64,000 nt of DNA from Adiantum capillus-veneris (Eukaryota > Streptophyta > Polypodiopsida > Polypodiales > Pteridaceae): NCBI GenBank assembly GCA_014529385.2, contig CM043948.1, positions 74,730,791 through 74,794,790 of the forward strand, given 5' to 3'. How positions within the stretch are numbered: the first letter of the stretch is position 1; each line of letters starts with the position of its first letter. The notes beneath the pieces were generated by a model that was not told where the DNA came from, made no database searches, and saw only the letters and a program-made list of their open reading frames with translations. Shown in pieces: positions 22,409 through 33,611 of the stretch. A program made the translations under genes and the position numbers.

Positions 22409-25400
22409 TGTAAGGTCCCCAACCCCGCCGACACCAAAAACGGGATGGTACCATTGACAGGTCTCTAGGCCTACTAAGTCAGAGTCCTTAAACAAGAAAA
22501 ATTCCAGGGAATTCACCCTTACCATTGACAATGGTTTAGGTTTATAGCCCTAGAAAGAGATCTAGTTGTGTCTCGCAGTGGAAACGGGACTGCAAAAAAA
22601 AAAAAAAAAAACCGGCCCTATAGCTTCATCATTCAGATTATGGTCTCCTTCCAACGCTTTTTTCCCCCTAACATATGTGAGGGCACAGCCGTTGGTGGAT
22701 TCCTCTTCCAAGTGAAGAAGTTTCTAAATATTTTAGTGTGCGGGAATGGATAGTTACCTGACTAATCAGGTCCACCCGTCCATGATTGACAACCTTAGTC
22801 AATCCCCACTTACCACCCCGCACTCACACATGATTTCTGTGTTGTTTAATTACTACCACATTCTTTTCACAATTAAAACAATGATTCCTTTTAACTTTCA
22901 CAACTGCATTTCATTAAGACAACCTTTGAAAACAGTATTGAATACATTCTTTCAGCAAACAAACATCTTTAGACTTGAGACAAGATATTGTCATTCTGAA
23001 GTATCTCTGACCAGTACTAGCTTGTCTCAAGACCACCTATACAGGGGTGAAAAAAACGGCACCCATTCCTTATTTATAAAAACCGGGGTGGAAAAAGCCA
23101 TCACCCAAAGTCCGGGCACCCATACGCCAACCGGCTGCCCATACAACCGGGCGGTTCCTCTAGGATAAACCTGAAAGTAATATCCACAAACACAAACAAG
23201 CACGGGGTAAAGACTCCACGCGTGCTGAGGAAACCGACTCATCCATGATGGTATCGCCATCATTACTCATTACCTGGAGTAAAATATTTCCAAAGAATCA
23301 GAGGTGTCTTAAGACAAGCTGTCTTAAGCATGGTCAAACATTTCTTTCCTAGGTCAATCAGTCATAACCCAATCATTTCTTTCCTATTTACAATCATTGC
23401 TCGTTGGTTTCGTGAAAGTTACCTTCCATTTACAGCCAGTTTATCCTTCCTAACCTTACGTATGCAATGTTAACTTAAAAATGAACTTTAAAAGATTTTA
23501 AGTGAACAAAATAGAAATCCACCTGGGACTACTCGTCCATGTGCTGTGGGGCGGAGCCCGTAGACTTTTCTCCGTTGGCCTATGGCTAGGCCTAGCCTCA
23601 TGGTCATTAGTGGCCTTGTTTCTTTTGTTGCTAACATCCTCTTCCTCGGTAAGAGGATTTCCCCTGGTTCTCTTTGGAGCCATGTCGGCAGCCTTATAAA
23701 AAGACTTAATCCATTAGAAGTTTAATTGAATAATCTTCTTTTTCCTTTTTTACCCAAAATAAGGATTTTTGGAGTAAGTAGGTATCTTTGATAGTCACTT
23801 TGATGAGATATTCCTCCTGTAACTTATTTATGCTATAAGTAATTTTTCATAATTACCATTTAATTTGGGAAGCCCTTTAACTAGGTTTATCCTTAGTCTA
23901 TATTCCATTTTAGCCTTAGTAAATTATAAATTTCTATCGGCAAATGGATTACTCGCCCTAAATTGTAATTGAATATGTTCTATCTTTATGAATTTTCATA
24001 AATTTGATTTATGACTTGTCCCTCCTATACTTATGGCTAATTTAGGTAGAATTTTACTGATAGTAATTTGTTATACCAACCATTTATAATAAGATAATTT
24101 TCCCACCCTTCAATAGTGATTTGGACCTCAAGTATTTATTTGGTAACTAGATAAATTCATTTACTAATTTCCTTTCTCTATTTTATACGCAAAATCGGTT
24201 ACTTTTATTGAAGATAAATACCTAAACTATTTATCTAAGATCGAGGTATTTATCACGGATTCCTCAAGGTGTGTTCTACCTCTGATATTATATCAAAGGT
24301 TTTTGGACTCATTTACTATATTCCCCCTTTTATTTTCCCCTAAAAATAATGTAATATTTCTAGGACAATTAGGTAAACTAATTATTTCAAGGTAACATAA
24401 TCATCACGGTTTTCCTAAGGTGTAATTAACCTCTCATAAATAACTCAAAGCATTTTCAATCAATTTACTAATTTTCCCTATTTAATTTGTCCTAAAAACA
24501 AAATATTTATGCTAAAGTAATTAGGTAAATTAATTATCTGAGCTTGACATAATTATCATGGGTTTTCTAACATGTAATTAACCTCTTAAAAAAAACTCAA
24601 ACTAGTTTGAATCCATTTACTAATTTTTTCTATTTAATTTGTCTTAAAAATAGAGTATTTTATCTAAAGTAATTAGGTAAATTAATTATCTAAGCTTGAA
24701 AAAATTATCACGGGTTTAATAAGATATAGTTAACCTATGATAAATAACTCAAAGCAATTTGAATCAATTTACAAATTTCCGCCTTTTAACTTGTCCTAAA
24801 AAAAGAGTAATTCTGCTAAGTTAATTAGGTAAATTTATTTATTTGAGATTGACATAATTATCATGGGTTTCTCAACATATAGTTAACCTTTCATAAATAA
24901 TTCAAAGCAATTTTAATTAGTTTGCTAATTTCCCCTATTTAATTTGTCCTAAAAATAGAGTAATTCTACTAAAGTAATTAGGTAAATTAGTTATCTGAGT
25001 CTGAAATAATTATCATAGGTTTCCTAACATATAACTAACCTCTGATAAATAACTCAAATCATTTTGAATCAATTTACTTATTTCTCTTATTTAATTTGTC
25101 CTAAAAATAGAGTTTGTTTTGCTAAAGTAATTAGGTAAATTAATTATCTGAGTTTGACATAATCATCACGGGTTCTCCAACATGTAATTAAACTCTGATA
25201 AATAACTCAAATTATTTTGAATCAATTTAATAATTTTCCCTATTTAATTTGTCCTAAAAATAAACTATTTTTGCTAAAGTAATTAGGTAAATTAATTATT
25301 TGAGCTTGAAATATTTATCATGGGTTCCCTAACATGTAATTAACCTGTGATAAATAACTCAAACCAATTTAAATCCATGTGCTAATTTCCCTATTTAATT

Positions 25401-26345
25401 TGTCCTCTAAACATAGTATTTCTGCTAAAGTAATTAGGTAAATTAACTACCTGGGCTTGACATAATTATTACGGGTTCCTTAACATTTAATTAAACTTTG
25501 TTAAATAACTCAAGACATTCTGAATCAATTTGATTATTTTTCTCTTTAATTTTCTCAAAAAAAATGTAATTCTGTCTAATCAATTATGAAAATTATTCAG
25601 AAAATTATAAGATAATTTTTCTAGCTTAATGACTATCTAATTCAGCTCTGATAATTACCTCAACTAAATCTAAACTCAATTAATATATTTCCCATTAATT
25701 TATGCTTAATTTGGATAATTTCAATCCTAATATGATAGGATAATTAATTAGCTTAATATTCCCAAGCTTTAATTACACCAATCAATAGAGAATATCTAAT
25801 TAAAATAGGATTTATGAGTATACATAGGCCTAATCTTTAATTTATTAAGAAAATAGATTAATCTAGCCTTGCTAATTAAGAAGGATTAGGTTAATTATCG
25901 TTGAAGTTAATCAACTAGAGCTTAATCTCTAGTGATCTTTTCATAGCGGTCTCTCTAGATGAGAGAGAGTGTGTCAAGGCTCTGAGTCTAAATTTTTATG
26001 AAGGAGAGGGGGTCGTTTTATAGTTTTTCTGGACCCCGGGCAGTTCCTGACAGGTTTTGACACCCCAAGCAGGCCCCCAGCTTGAAGATGGGGTCAACTG
26101 CTGCAGGTTCCCCCGAGCTCCACACTGCCCCCAAACCTTCCATAATTGATTTTGGTTGATTTTACTGATTTCTAATGATGAAAATTGGAATATCAGATAA
26201 TTCTAGAACCTTAGGATAAGAAAGTCTTTATTAATAATTATTATTGAAACCATCCAATTTTTATTAACTAATTGAATTCCTATTATAACCTTCCAGGGTC
26301 CGTAACTTTTCCAGTTTTTATCGGATTCTGATTCTGAAAATTACA
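22409..26345 (-). mobile_element. Putative 3.9-kb LTR (LTR-B)
   Basis: The unit starts TGTAAGGTCCCC next to the PBS and ends GAAAATTACA exactly where a copia reading frame begins. Termini TGTAA...TTACA form a 5-bp inverted repeat, as LTR ends do. A TATA box (CTATAAAAC, minus strand) is at 26015-26023, about 320 bp inside the 5' end on the minus strand. The unit holds an A-run (about 22594-22611) and the 152-bp array. The matching second LTR is not in the window, so the right-hand boundary is inferred from termini and the copia break. Confidence 0.45.
24215..25585. repeat. 152-bp AT-rich tandem array, about nine copies
   Basis: The anchor AATTAGGTAAA recurs at 24367, 24519, 24671, 24823, 24976, 25129, 25281 and 25432, spaced 151-153 bp. 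Each unit also holds TAAATAACTCAAA and ATTTAATTTGTCCTAAAAA. Degenerate copies precede (from about 24215, perhaps 24040) and follow (about 25580 and 25738). Central copies are most alike and edge copies most diverged, as in satellite arrays. Confidence 0.93.
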
Positions 26346-26605
26346 TCTATCGCAAGAGAATTACATCAAGAAGGTACTAGAAATGTTTACAATGCAAAAT
26401 GCAAAAATGGTTTCTACACCTTTGGCTGGTCACTTTAAACTAACCAAGTATATGTGTCCAAAGACACAAGAGGAGATAGCCTGGATGTCCAAAGTTCCAT
26501 ATGCTGCGGTGGTAGGTTCTCTTATGTATGCTATGGTCTGCTTGACAAGGCCAGACATTGCACATGCAGTGGGAGTTGTAAGTAGGTTCATGGGCAACCC
26601 AGGTA
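26346..26605 (+). pseudogene. Ty1/copia RT-RNase H sliver
   Basis: An open frame carries SQENYIKKVLEMF, then NAKMVSTPLAGHFKL, KVPYAAVVGSLMYAMV and RPDIAHAVGVVSRFMGNPG. This is the connection between RT and RNase H of copia polyproteins. It begins and ends abruptly in mid-domain, at the putative right end of LTR-B and the putative left end of the M1 LTR. It is therefore a remnant of the oldest element in this stack. Confidence 0.92.
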
Positions 26606-27588
26606 TGATTCCAAAAATACCAATATTAGCCATGATTGAATCCTTCAACAATGGTTTTCAAGTTAATTTTACAACCTTTGTACAATTTTTAAGGTTTCGG
26701 AAACTGAAAACCTTACAAAATCTCATCCGATTTGGTTGAGCTGACAGGCCGCTATGGTTGATTTTTGGTCGTAGGTCTTTGTGCACTGCTCGGATTCTAG
26801 GGTTTTTTCCAGGGGTTTAGACTAGCTAGCGGCCGTACAAAATGGATCATTGATAAGTATAGAACTTACCCCTCATGTCTCGTATGAGACGGCACTGAAA
26901 ACAGATGGTTTTCTGTGGACTCCGGAAAATACGCGCAAAGAGGGTCGAAAGGCTCTCTCTCCAAAGGCAACAAGTGGAAATGAGGTGATTTTAGCCTACC
27001 TTGGGTATCTATACTCGGACTTCCCGAATCATTTTCTCCAAATTCCCCTGTTAACCCTACTAGGCCGTGAAATCTATGTTAGATTCAAAAATTTCCCCAA
27101 TCGGATTCCTATAGCTCATTCTGCAAGAATTCTGCAAAAGTAGGTCTGGCCGCCTAATTTAGGCTTTCCGCTTCCATCTGTCGATTTTACTAAAATGTTT
27201 TGTACATGTCCGCCTTGTTTTTCTGATAGTTAGTGTGTCTTCAGTTTTTCCATCTGAGCTCCTTTGCTATTTATTATTAATTTTTAACATGTTTATTGGA
27301 AAAATAAAAGAAAATAGCAAAATGCGCTAAAAAAGCAAAGTGAAAATCCAATAATTAGGAAAATCCATTGAAAAACATAGCTTTATTGGCTTTTGTTGGA
27401 TTTGTCCACTTTTAAGTCTCAATATCAAGAAAAATGATGAAAAATAACCAAAAAGGACTATTTTTAGATGATTTTTTTATAGTATATACATTATTTACAC
27501 TCATCGTGGAGATATTATCAGAAAATTCTCATGTTGATGATTTATAAGGGCATTATTAGGTAATTTTGCAAAAAATCACACGTTAACA
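26606..27588 (-). mobile_element. Putative 3' LTR of M1
   Basis: On the minus strand it starts TGTTAACGTG just after a purine-rich tract and ends GGAATCA where copia coding resumes. A TATA-like box (ACTATAAAAAAA) is at 27473-27483. No ORF with family motifs (a 97-codon ORF at 26850 is unsupported). The 5' LTR of M1 is not in the window, so identity rests on position, TG...CA ends and the PPT. Confidence 0.5.
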
Positions 27589-27593
27589 TCAAA

Positions 27594-27612
27594 CTTTTTC
27601 CTCCCTCTTCAA
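27594..27612 (-). promoter_or_regulatory. Polypurine tract of M1
   Basis: Minus-strand GAAGAGGGAGGAAAAAG, separated by a few bases from the TGTTAACG terminus. It lies just beyond the stop codon of the last M1 ORF. Confidence 0.55.
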
Positions 27613-27629
27613 ACATTGTTCTTAATTAC

Positions 27630-28245
27630 TTAGTTCTCTTCCACCCCTCTTAGATGGCGTACTCCGGGACGACTGTGTACATGGGATGAAGAATCGTGTC
27701 TATGCATAGCCTTGGTTGGCTCTACCATGCTTTGAAGATCAATGCAGTTCAAACCATTATGCTGTGTAAGAGTTGGGTCTTGAGTAATTAACTCAAGGGT
27801 TTCTAATGTCAAGGCTTTCTGATGCTGTCTTTCAAAGAGAAAATCTTGTAGTTTGTGTGCTCCCTGCTTGATTGTACCATCAAGATGCTTTAGCATGCTG
27901 ATTGCCTGAGCTGTTGGTATCAGCAATGGTTGTTGTCGAGCTTTTTTTGCCATTGATAGCTTGGTTTGCTTGGTGCAGAATAGTGTGGTTGAGTCTTCTG
28001 AGACTTAACTTTCCATTGCTTAATTGGTTTTACGGTTTGCAGAGAGGATAAGTGCTCTTTTTTCTTCCAAATCCATTTCGTGTTAGGTTCCTTGTTTGGA
28101 GATGCTTGTCTCTGTGTTTTGATCCTTGGAACCGTCTTTGGTATTGTCGATGATGTTCTGGGCACCCAGATTTGAATCGGCTTGTCCTTAAGCTGTGCTT
28201 TTGGTACCCAAATTTGCCTGACTCCTTGCATGCTACTTGTAGCAT
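27630..28245 (-). pseudogene. WVPK-motif tail protein of M1
   Basis: Two overlapping minus-strand frames, the main one at 28231-27920, encode RQIWVPKAQL, then IQIWVPRTSS and TKWIWKKKEH, with a basic linker. A following ORF (27953-27630) has helical, Gln/His-rich sequence and ends just before the PPT. The same Trp-Val/Ile-Pro-Lys motif ends the polyproteins of P1 and P2 at the equivalent place. I know no function for it. Similar short WVPK motifs occur in copia polyproteins, so a nucleic-acid or capsid role is only a guess. Confidence 0.6.
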
Positions 28246-28710
28246 TTACTTATTGATAGGGTGGATAAGATTGATTGCTTCGTGGTTTGCTTTGCTGGTA
28301 AGATCCTTTCCATTCCTCCTTGCTTGGTGCAATTGAACAATGAGTTGTCCGCCTTTAGGTGATAGCTTGAGCTGATTCGTATCCCAATCTGGTACTGCCT
28401 TGTACGTCCGTATCCATGAGATTCCAAGAATCATTGTCTCATTCATGTGGTTATCTGGTAAGCATACAAACTAATGAGGATATGAACATCCATGTACTAT
28501 CACATTTAAGTTGACTACTCCCAATGTCGGTGTTGGGTTCTTGTTGCATCCTTTGATAGTCGCTATTCCTGTTGTCAATGATTGACTTGTTGCTTTCTTG
28601 TACGTGGAATAACTGACTGCATTTACTCGAGCTCATGTGTCAACCAATGCATTTGTGCTATGATTGTTGAGTTGTACTTTGATGAGAAGGTCCATTCCAT
28701 CACCATTCAT
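28246..28710 (-). pseudogene. Second retropepsin-like domain (PR2) of M1
   Basis: Minus-strand frame from 28710 (MNGDGMDLLIKVQLN) carries NALVDT-stop-ARVNAVSY, a D-T-G-A active-site pattern in which the Gly codon is now TGA. It later has ETMILGISWIRTYKAVPDW, matching the retropepsin ILGxxW segment. A second stop lies between them. It lies after integrase, separate from the M1 protease upstream of RT. The WVPK tail follows directly. Plant gypsy elements usually have one protease, so this is an extra domain, now inactive. Confidence 0.65.
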
Positions 28711-28717
28711 CATCTGT

Positions 28718-29520
28718 TTACACTGCATCTTTCAGCCATTCCCATTGTTGGTCATCTATTTCCAAGGTGTTGATGGGAATAGGTATTTGTTGATTCTTGA
28801 GAGCAGCTTTCCTTTTGAGTACCCAAAGCCGAGCTTCTTCTTGGGCTTCATCAATAACCTGCTGCCATTTTATCTTCCTTTGCTTAGATGCATGCATCCT
28901 TTCTAGCAAATCATTGGTTAGTGGCAGATTGTACTTCTTTAAACGACATCCACTAATCCAATTAGCAATTGCTTCACCATCTAGGGTGGACAACTTAACT
29001 GCTCCATTTGGAGATACATGTTCAATGATAAACGATCCGTTTTCCTTTTTCTTAAACTTGGAAATGTGTTGCTTAAGGGAATAGACTATAACTATTTCCC
29101 CTTTTTTGAAGATTTTTATAATTAGATGGGAATCAAAAAACTGTTTTTGTTTCCGCTTTTGTGCATAGATGTGAGCTACAACAGTTAGCCTTTGCTCATC
29201 TAGATTTTCTAAATCTTCAAGTCTCTCTGACAATTCATGTCCAGTCCACTCAAGATCCTTAGCTACCCTTAATGTCGGCAATAGAAATTCTATTGGCAGT
29301 ACGACATCAAGACCATAAACAAGGTTAAAGGGTGTAGCATTTAAAGCTGTTTTGAATGAAACTTGATGAGCCCATAGAGCAGCATGGAGATTCATTTCCC
29401 AGTCTGTCCTTCCTGAACTAACCACTTTAGTCAATACCGAGCTAAGAATTTTATTTGTATGCTCAGCTTGTCCATTTGCTTGTGGGTGATAGTGAGCTGA
29501 TTATTATGGATGACCATAAA
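28718..29520 (-). pseudogene. Integrase C-terminal part of M1
   Basis: Contains the end of the catalytic core (HPQANGQAEHTNK, with the third acidic residue Glu, read in the frame that continues into the 238-codon ORF 29434-28718). Then TDWEMNLHAALWAHQVSFKT and ATPFNLVYGLDVVLP follow, typical of gypsy integrase. The C-terminal GPY/F-type module is present as ENGSFIIEHVSPNGAV, with Ser in place of Pro. A Lys/Arg/Glu-rich helix follows. A frameshift at about 29434-29480 separates it from the rest of the core. Confidence 0.85.
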
Positions 29521-30291
29521 TTCATTAAGCAGATACTCGATTACCTCATTGAGGAAATGAGTTTTCCTATCACTGAAAATTTCTATTGGCGGTCCATATC
29601 TTGTGAATACATACTCATATAAGAATGTGGCAGTGGTTCTGGCATCATTCTTTTGAGTTGCTTTAGCCTCGACCCACTTGGTCAAATAGTCCGTAGCTAC
29701 AATGATATATTGAGCTTGGGTTCTATAAGCAAGTGGATGTATTGGCCCAACAAAATCTATATCCCATTTGGCGAAAGCTCTAGCCCCCATCATTGGTCTT
29801 AAGGACATGCTATCTACTCGTGTTGGCATTTTTGCTCGTTGACAAGCATCACACCTTCAAACATATTCTTTGGCATCTGCAAAAAGTTTTGGCCACCATA
29901 TGCTTGCCATTAAGATTTATCTTGCAGTGGTCTCACTAGAAAAGTGACCTCCAGCTAATCCAGCATGTGCTTGTTCTATAATTAAAATATACTCATCTTC
30001 ATTTGCACAAAGACGCAAATGTTGATCCTTACCTCTCCGATACAATTGGTTTCCAATAAGAGCATAATCTCTTGCTTCAGTTTCAATGGCTCTTTGACGA
30101 CGTTTACTCATATCCTCGGGAAATGTTCGGCTTGATAAGTAAGTAACTAGATAGTTACTCCACTTAGGAACATGCGATATTTGGAACAAAGTTACACGAG
30201 GTATGGGTGTCTGTTTTCGACATTGAGGACAATTCTTTACAAAAGAGCGAACATCACTCCCCATAGTTGGCCACAATACTCCAAGTCTCAT
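29431..30291 (-). pseudogene. Integrase zinc fingers and core of M1
   Basis: Frame shared by 30291-29917 and 29829-29431, with stops between. The first part ends an HHCC finger (NCPQCRKQTP). A linker (MSKRRQRAIETEARDYALIG) leads to a second full finger: QAHAGLAGGHF, then RCDACQRAK near 29830. The core has WDIDFVGP (first Asp, about 29765) and FSDRKTHFLNEVIEYL (second Asp; Arg-Lys replaces the usual Arg-Gly). Retroviral-type integrase joins cDNA to target DNA. Two tandem fingers are unusual. Confidence 0.85.
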
Positions 30292-30980
30292 ATTTGTCGC
30301 ATAGTTTGGTCTTCCGCAAAGTGAAGTCCTACTATGGTAATATGTGCTTGACTTAGGTATTGGGTTTTCTCTTCAAAATTAATGTATAAGAGCAATATTG
30401 CATCTTGATTTCTTTTGTATAGCCTACTTGTTAGTGATTGATACATAGTCGATTGCTCAATTAATCTGATTGTAATTGGAAGTGGTATTTGTGAATCCAC
30501 TTGAGCTATTATCATCAATGATACCATGTTTTTCGACCATTGAGGTATCATTTCCACAGAGAACAGATATGCACGTGGTAGATCATCGTCTAATCCCTTA
30601 GGTGGTTCCCCTGAAACAATCTTAGACAAATGATCTGCTCTTTGATGAGTAGTGCCCTTTTTTACAACTACAGTGAAATCAAATTCTAGAAGAATGATGA
30701 ACCATCTCACTATTCTTCCTATGCTGCATGGCTTGTTGACCAAGTACAATAAAGCTTGGTGGTCCACAAAGAACACAAATTTGTTTGCTACTAGGTAATG
30801 CATATACTTTTTAACGGCATAGATCATTCCTAGTCCTTCCCTTTCTGTGGTGGTATAATTATTTTTTGCCTTGTTCAACTATCGGCTAGCATAAGGAATA
30901 GGAAAGTCAATTTTTCCGTCTCCTGGTTGAGCTATATACATCCGATGGCAAAATTGGAAGCATCTACATGTATGTGGAAT
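30288..30980 (-). pseudogene. RNase H and first HHCC finger of M1
   Basis: HIHVDASNFAIGCI gives the first catalytic Asp, TTEREGLGMIYAVKKY the Glu, FVDHQALLYL the second Asp and RADHLSK the last Asp. The gypsy RNase H set is complete apart from stops. The frame continues (30878-30288) into LSQAHITIVGLHF, the two His of an integrase zinc finger. RNase H removes the RNA strand during reverse transcription. Confidence 0.88.
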
Positions 30981-31867
30981 AACTTATTCCAATCTGGTGC
31001 TTTCAATATTGAGACTGAAGTGAGATCTTGCTTAAGCTTCATGAAGGATTCTTCACACTCATCAATCCATTCAAAGTGTGTAATCAAGCTATACATGGGT
31101 TTTGCAATTATAGCGTACATGTAAATGAATCGTCTGTAATATTCACAATGCCCCATGAAGGCTTGAACCCCCTTGACTGTTGTTGGTCTAGGCAAGTCGG
31201 CAATGACATGAATTTTATCCATATTAGTAGCTATGCCATTTTTAGACACTATATGTACAAGAATTTTTCCTTGTCTACCCATGAATGTGCACTTCTCAGG
31301 ATTTAAAAAAATCCTATAAAGTCTACATTTTTCGAATACCTTTTTGAGATGCTCAAAATGATCAGCCCGGATTGATGAATGTACGCATAAATCATCCATA
31401 TATACTTCCAAGAATTTCCTAAGATATTCTTTAAAAGCATGGCTCATCAATCTTTGAAAAGTGGTAAGAGCATTAGTTAACCCAAAAGGCATAACCCGAT
31501 AGGCAAAAATACCCCATTCCGGTACAAAAGCAGTCTTATGCTGATATTTTGGGTCAACCAAAAGTTGATTGTATCCCGAAAAGCCATCTAAGAAGTTGTA
31601 AGCTTCTTTATCTACAACTCCTTTTAAAACATGCTCAATGACTGGAAGAGGAAAGTTGTCCCTAATGGTAGCTGCATTCACTTTCTTGAGGTTGACACAC
31701 ACTCATAATTTTCCATTTTTCTTGGGTACTACCACAATTGGAGACACCCAATCGGTGTGTTCAATTTCCTAAATGAATTCGGCTTCCTTTAATTTTTGAA
31801 TCTCTTCTTTAATCTTCCTGGCAAATGTTTCATTATATGTGTATGGCCTTTGTCTACTAGGTTTCGC
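30932..31867 (-). pseudogene. Reverse transcriptase of M1
   Basis: From EIEHTDWVSPIVVVPKKNG (broken by stops) into an open frame of 256 codons: NLKKVNAATIRDNFPLP, DGFSGYNQLLVDPKYQ, then [15 protein letters not shown] and the catalytic VYMDDLCVHSS. The thumb has GKILVHIVSKNGIATN and GHCEYYRRFIYMY. The YMDD core is intact and most of the domain is open, so RT decay is moderate compared with its surroundings. Confidence 0.93.
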
Positions 31868-31875
31868 ATCATCTC

Positions 31876-33006
31876 TCATGGTATTTCTGGATCAACACCC
31901 TTGAGATCCTTATAAGACCAAGCAAAGATATCTCGGTATTCTTTGAGTAAGATTAAAAAAAGCTCTTCTTCTTCTTCTGTTAGGTCATTTGCAATGTAGG
32001 CAGGCCTCGACTCTTCTCCTAGTTCAACCAAATCTATCTTTTTTGCATTTTCAGACCCTTCGTAGGACTCACCCTGTTTTCGTAATTCCCTAACAGGTTG
32101 TTCAACTATGATTTTTTTATCTTGGAGAGTATATTTCTTGTAATGGGATGGAACACTCATTACATCTTTACCATCCTCTTCTGTGGTTTCCATTTCGGTC
32201 GTATATATCTCCTTTAGAGGTTTTTTTAACTCTTGATACTTCTTTTTTCGCTAAACTCGTGTCATGGTTGACTCCTTTTCCTATTTTTTTGGATTTTCTT
32301 GAATATCCTTCCTCGTTTTTCTCAATGTTTTTGACATTTTTGGATTTTCATTTGAAGGATATCTGCCAATGATTTTGTCCTTGACACAATTATGTGCATC
32401 TATCTGCAATAGGAACCGTGTTCTATTGGAGACTGATGGCATAGGTCTAGTTTTCACGTTTTTGGTGTCTCTTTTTCGTCTATACCATTTCTTTCTTCTC
32501 GATTTTTGGTTTGTAAAGTCAAAAAAATTTTCCTCCCCTCCTTTCATGAGTAGCTTAACTCTCATATGTTCTTTTCCCGACCCCGAATCATCTGAGGTAG
32601 CTAAATACTCTTCTAACTCATCTGTTGCATCGTAGCAGAGGTCTGAAAAGACTTGTTGAGCTTTCATCAAGCCCTTAGGTTCCTAAATTACATCTTCAAT
32701 GTGAAGGGTTGAGATCATTTGTATGGGAATTATATCATAGCCGTCCTCATTACAAAATTGAGTAGGCATAGACGTATTCACACATACATCCATTGTCGCT
32801 AATGGCTCAAACAAATGCTCGGGAAAGGGTTCAGGTACATATGCTTCATCTGTGCAATCCCTTTCTAAGATACATTTTTTTGCGTTTTAAGCTCCCATTT
32901 TTTGAAGCTCCGCACATCCAAATAGAAGTCTTTGTTCACAACCAAGATGGAAGCTTAGTTTCACCCGAAGAAACTAAATCGAACTCTTGTATGGGTGTTT
33001 TCATGA
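31876..33006 (-). pseudogene. Protease-RT linker of M1
   Basis: Minus-strand reading from the P1 junction (MKTPIQEFDLVSSGE) through an acidic region (DATDELEEYLATSDDSGSG) and a basic stretch (KSRRKKWYRRKRD). It ends in ELGEESRPAYIANDLTEEE and LLKEYRDIFAWSYKDLKGV, the segment that normally precedes gypsy RT fingers. Stops at 32281 and 31876 break it. P2 has the same linker at 47877 (VEPGEEFKPVFIAQHLTE). Confidence 0.75.
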
Positions 33007-33305
33007 TGTTAACCCTCACGGCTCACGGACACCCCATCACTTACGATGGACGCATATTATGTATTTGGTAGAGTCAGGTATCGGGCTTGTCGGTCCAATA
33101 GGGAAAGGTAGAGTGATCGCCGATGAGAGGCGCACTTTAACTTGGACATGCTAGGGTTAGTTGGCTAAGCATGGGCGCCCAAGTGTGAATGGGGTGAGCT
33201 CCTATAAAAGCCAACTAAACCTAATTTTTACTCATTCTCTCATTTGTGCAATTGAAGAGTGCTCTTGCTCCATCTCCATCTCCATCTTCTTCTTCTTCAC
33301 CTCCT

Positions 33306-33338
<33 letters not shown>

Positions 33339-33588
33339 GAGAGTGTGTGTGCGATCGAGCATTACGAAGGCACGACGGCGGCGAAGCGGTTGAGCGCGGC
33401 ACGACTACAGCTTCTTCTTCATCGCGGCGAGGAATCCACCACGAAGGCGAGCGTAGAGCGGTGAGTGACACACCCTTTGTTTCCTTGAGCTTGCTAGTTT
33501 AGGCTTGTTGTGTGCTTGGAGCCGTTTGTGGCTCGCACACGGTGTATTGGCAAGTTCCTTGCTTCGACAGTGCGGCAAGGAGCGCACA
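33007..33588 (+). mobile_element. P1 5' LTR
   Basis: TGTTAACCC...GCGCACA. TATA box TATAAAAG at 33203-33210. A (GT)n(GA)n microsatellite at 33306-33338 lies about 100 bp downstream, within the predicted transcript start region. Paired with 41336-41915. Confidence 0.95.
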
Positions 33589-33593
33589 TTTTT

Positions 33594-33611
33594 TGGCGCC
33601 GCTGCCGGGGA
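33594..33611 (+). promoter_or_regulatory. P1 primer-binding site, tRNA-Asp type
   Basis: TGGCGCCGCTGCCGGGGA, five T after the LTR end. It matches the complement of the plant tRNA-Asp 3' end with one expected mismatch, the PBS type known from Athila-like and related gypsy elements. Confidence 0.9.

Noticed and set aside
24215-25585. CRISPR-like array
   Set aside because: Whole 152-bp units repeat in tandem with no unique spacers, and the genome is a plant.
17000-26345. A single complete element from LTR-A to LTR-B
   Set aside because: The two terminal units do not match each other (TGTTAGCAGC versus TGTAATTTTC starts), so they cannot be the LTR pair of one element.
26850-27143. 97-codon plus-strand ORF
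   Set aside because: No family motif, and it lies antisense within the putative LTR of M1.
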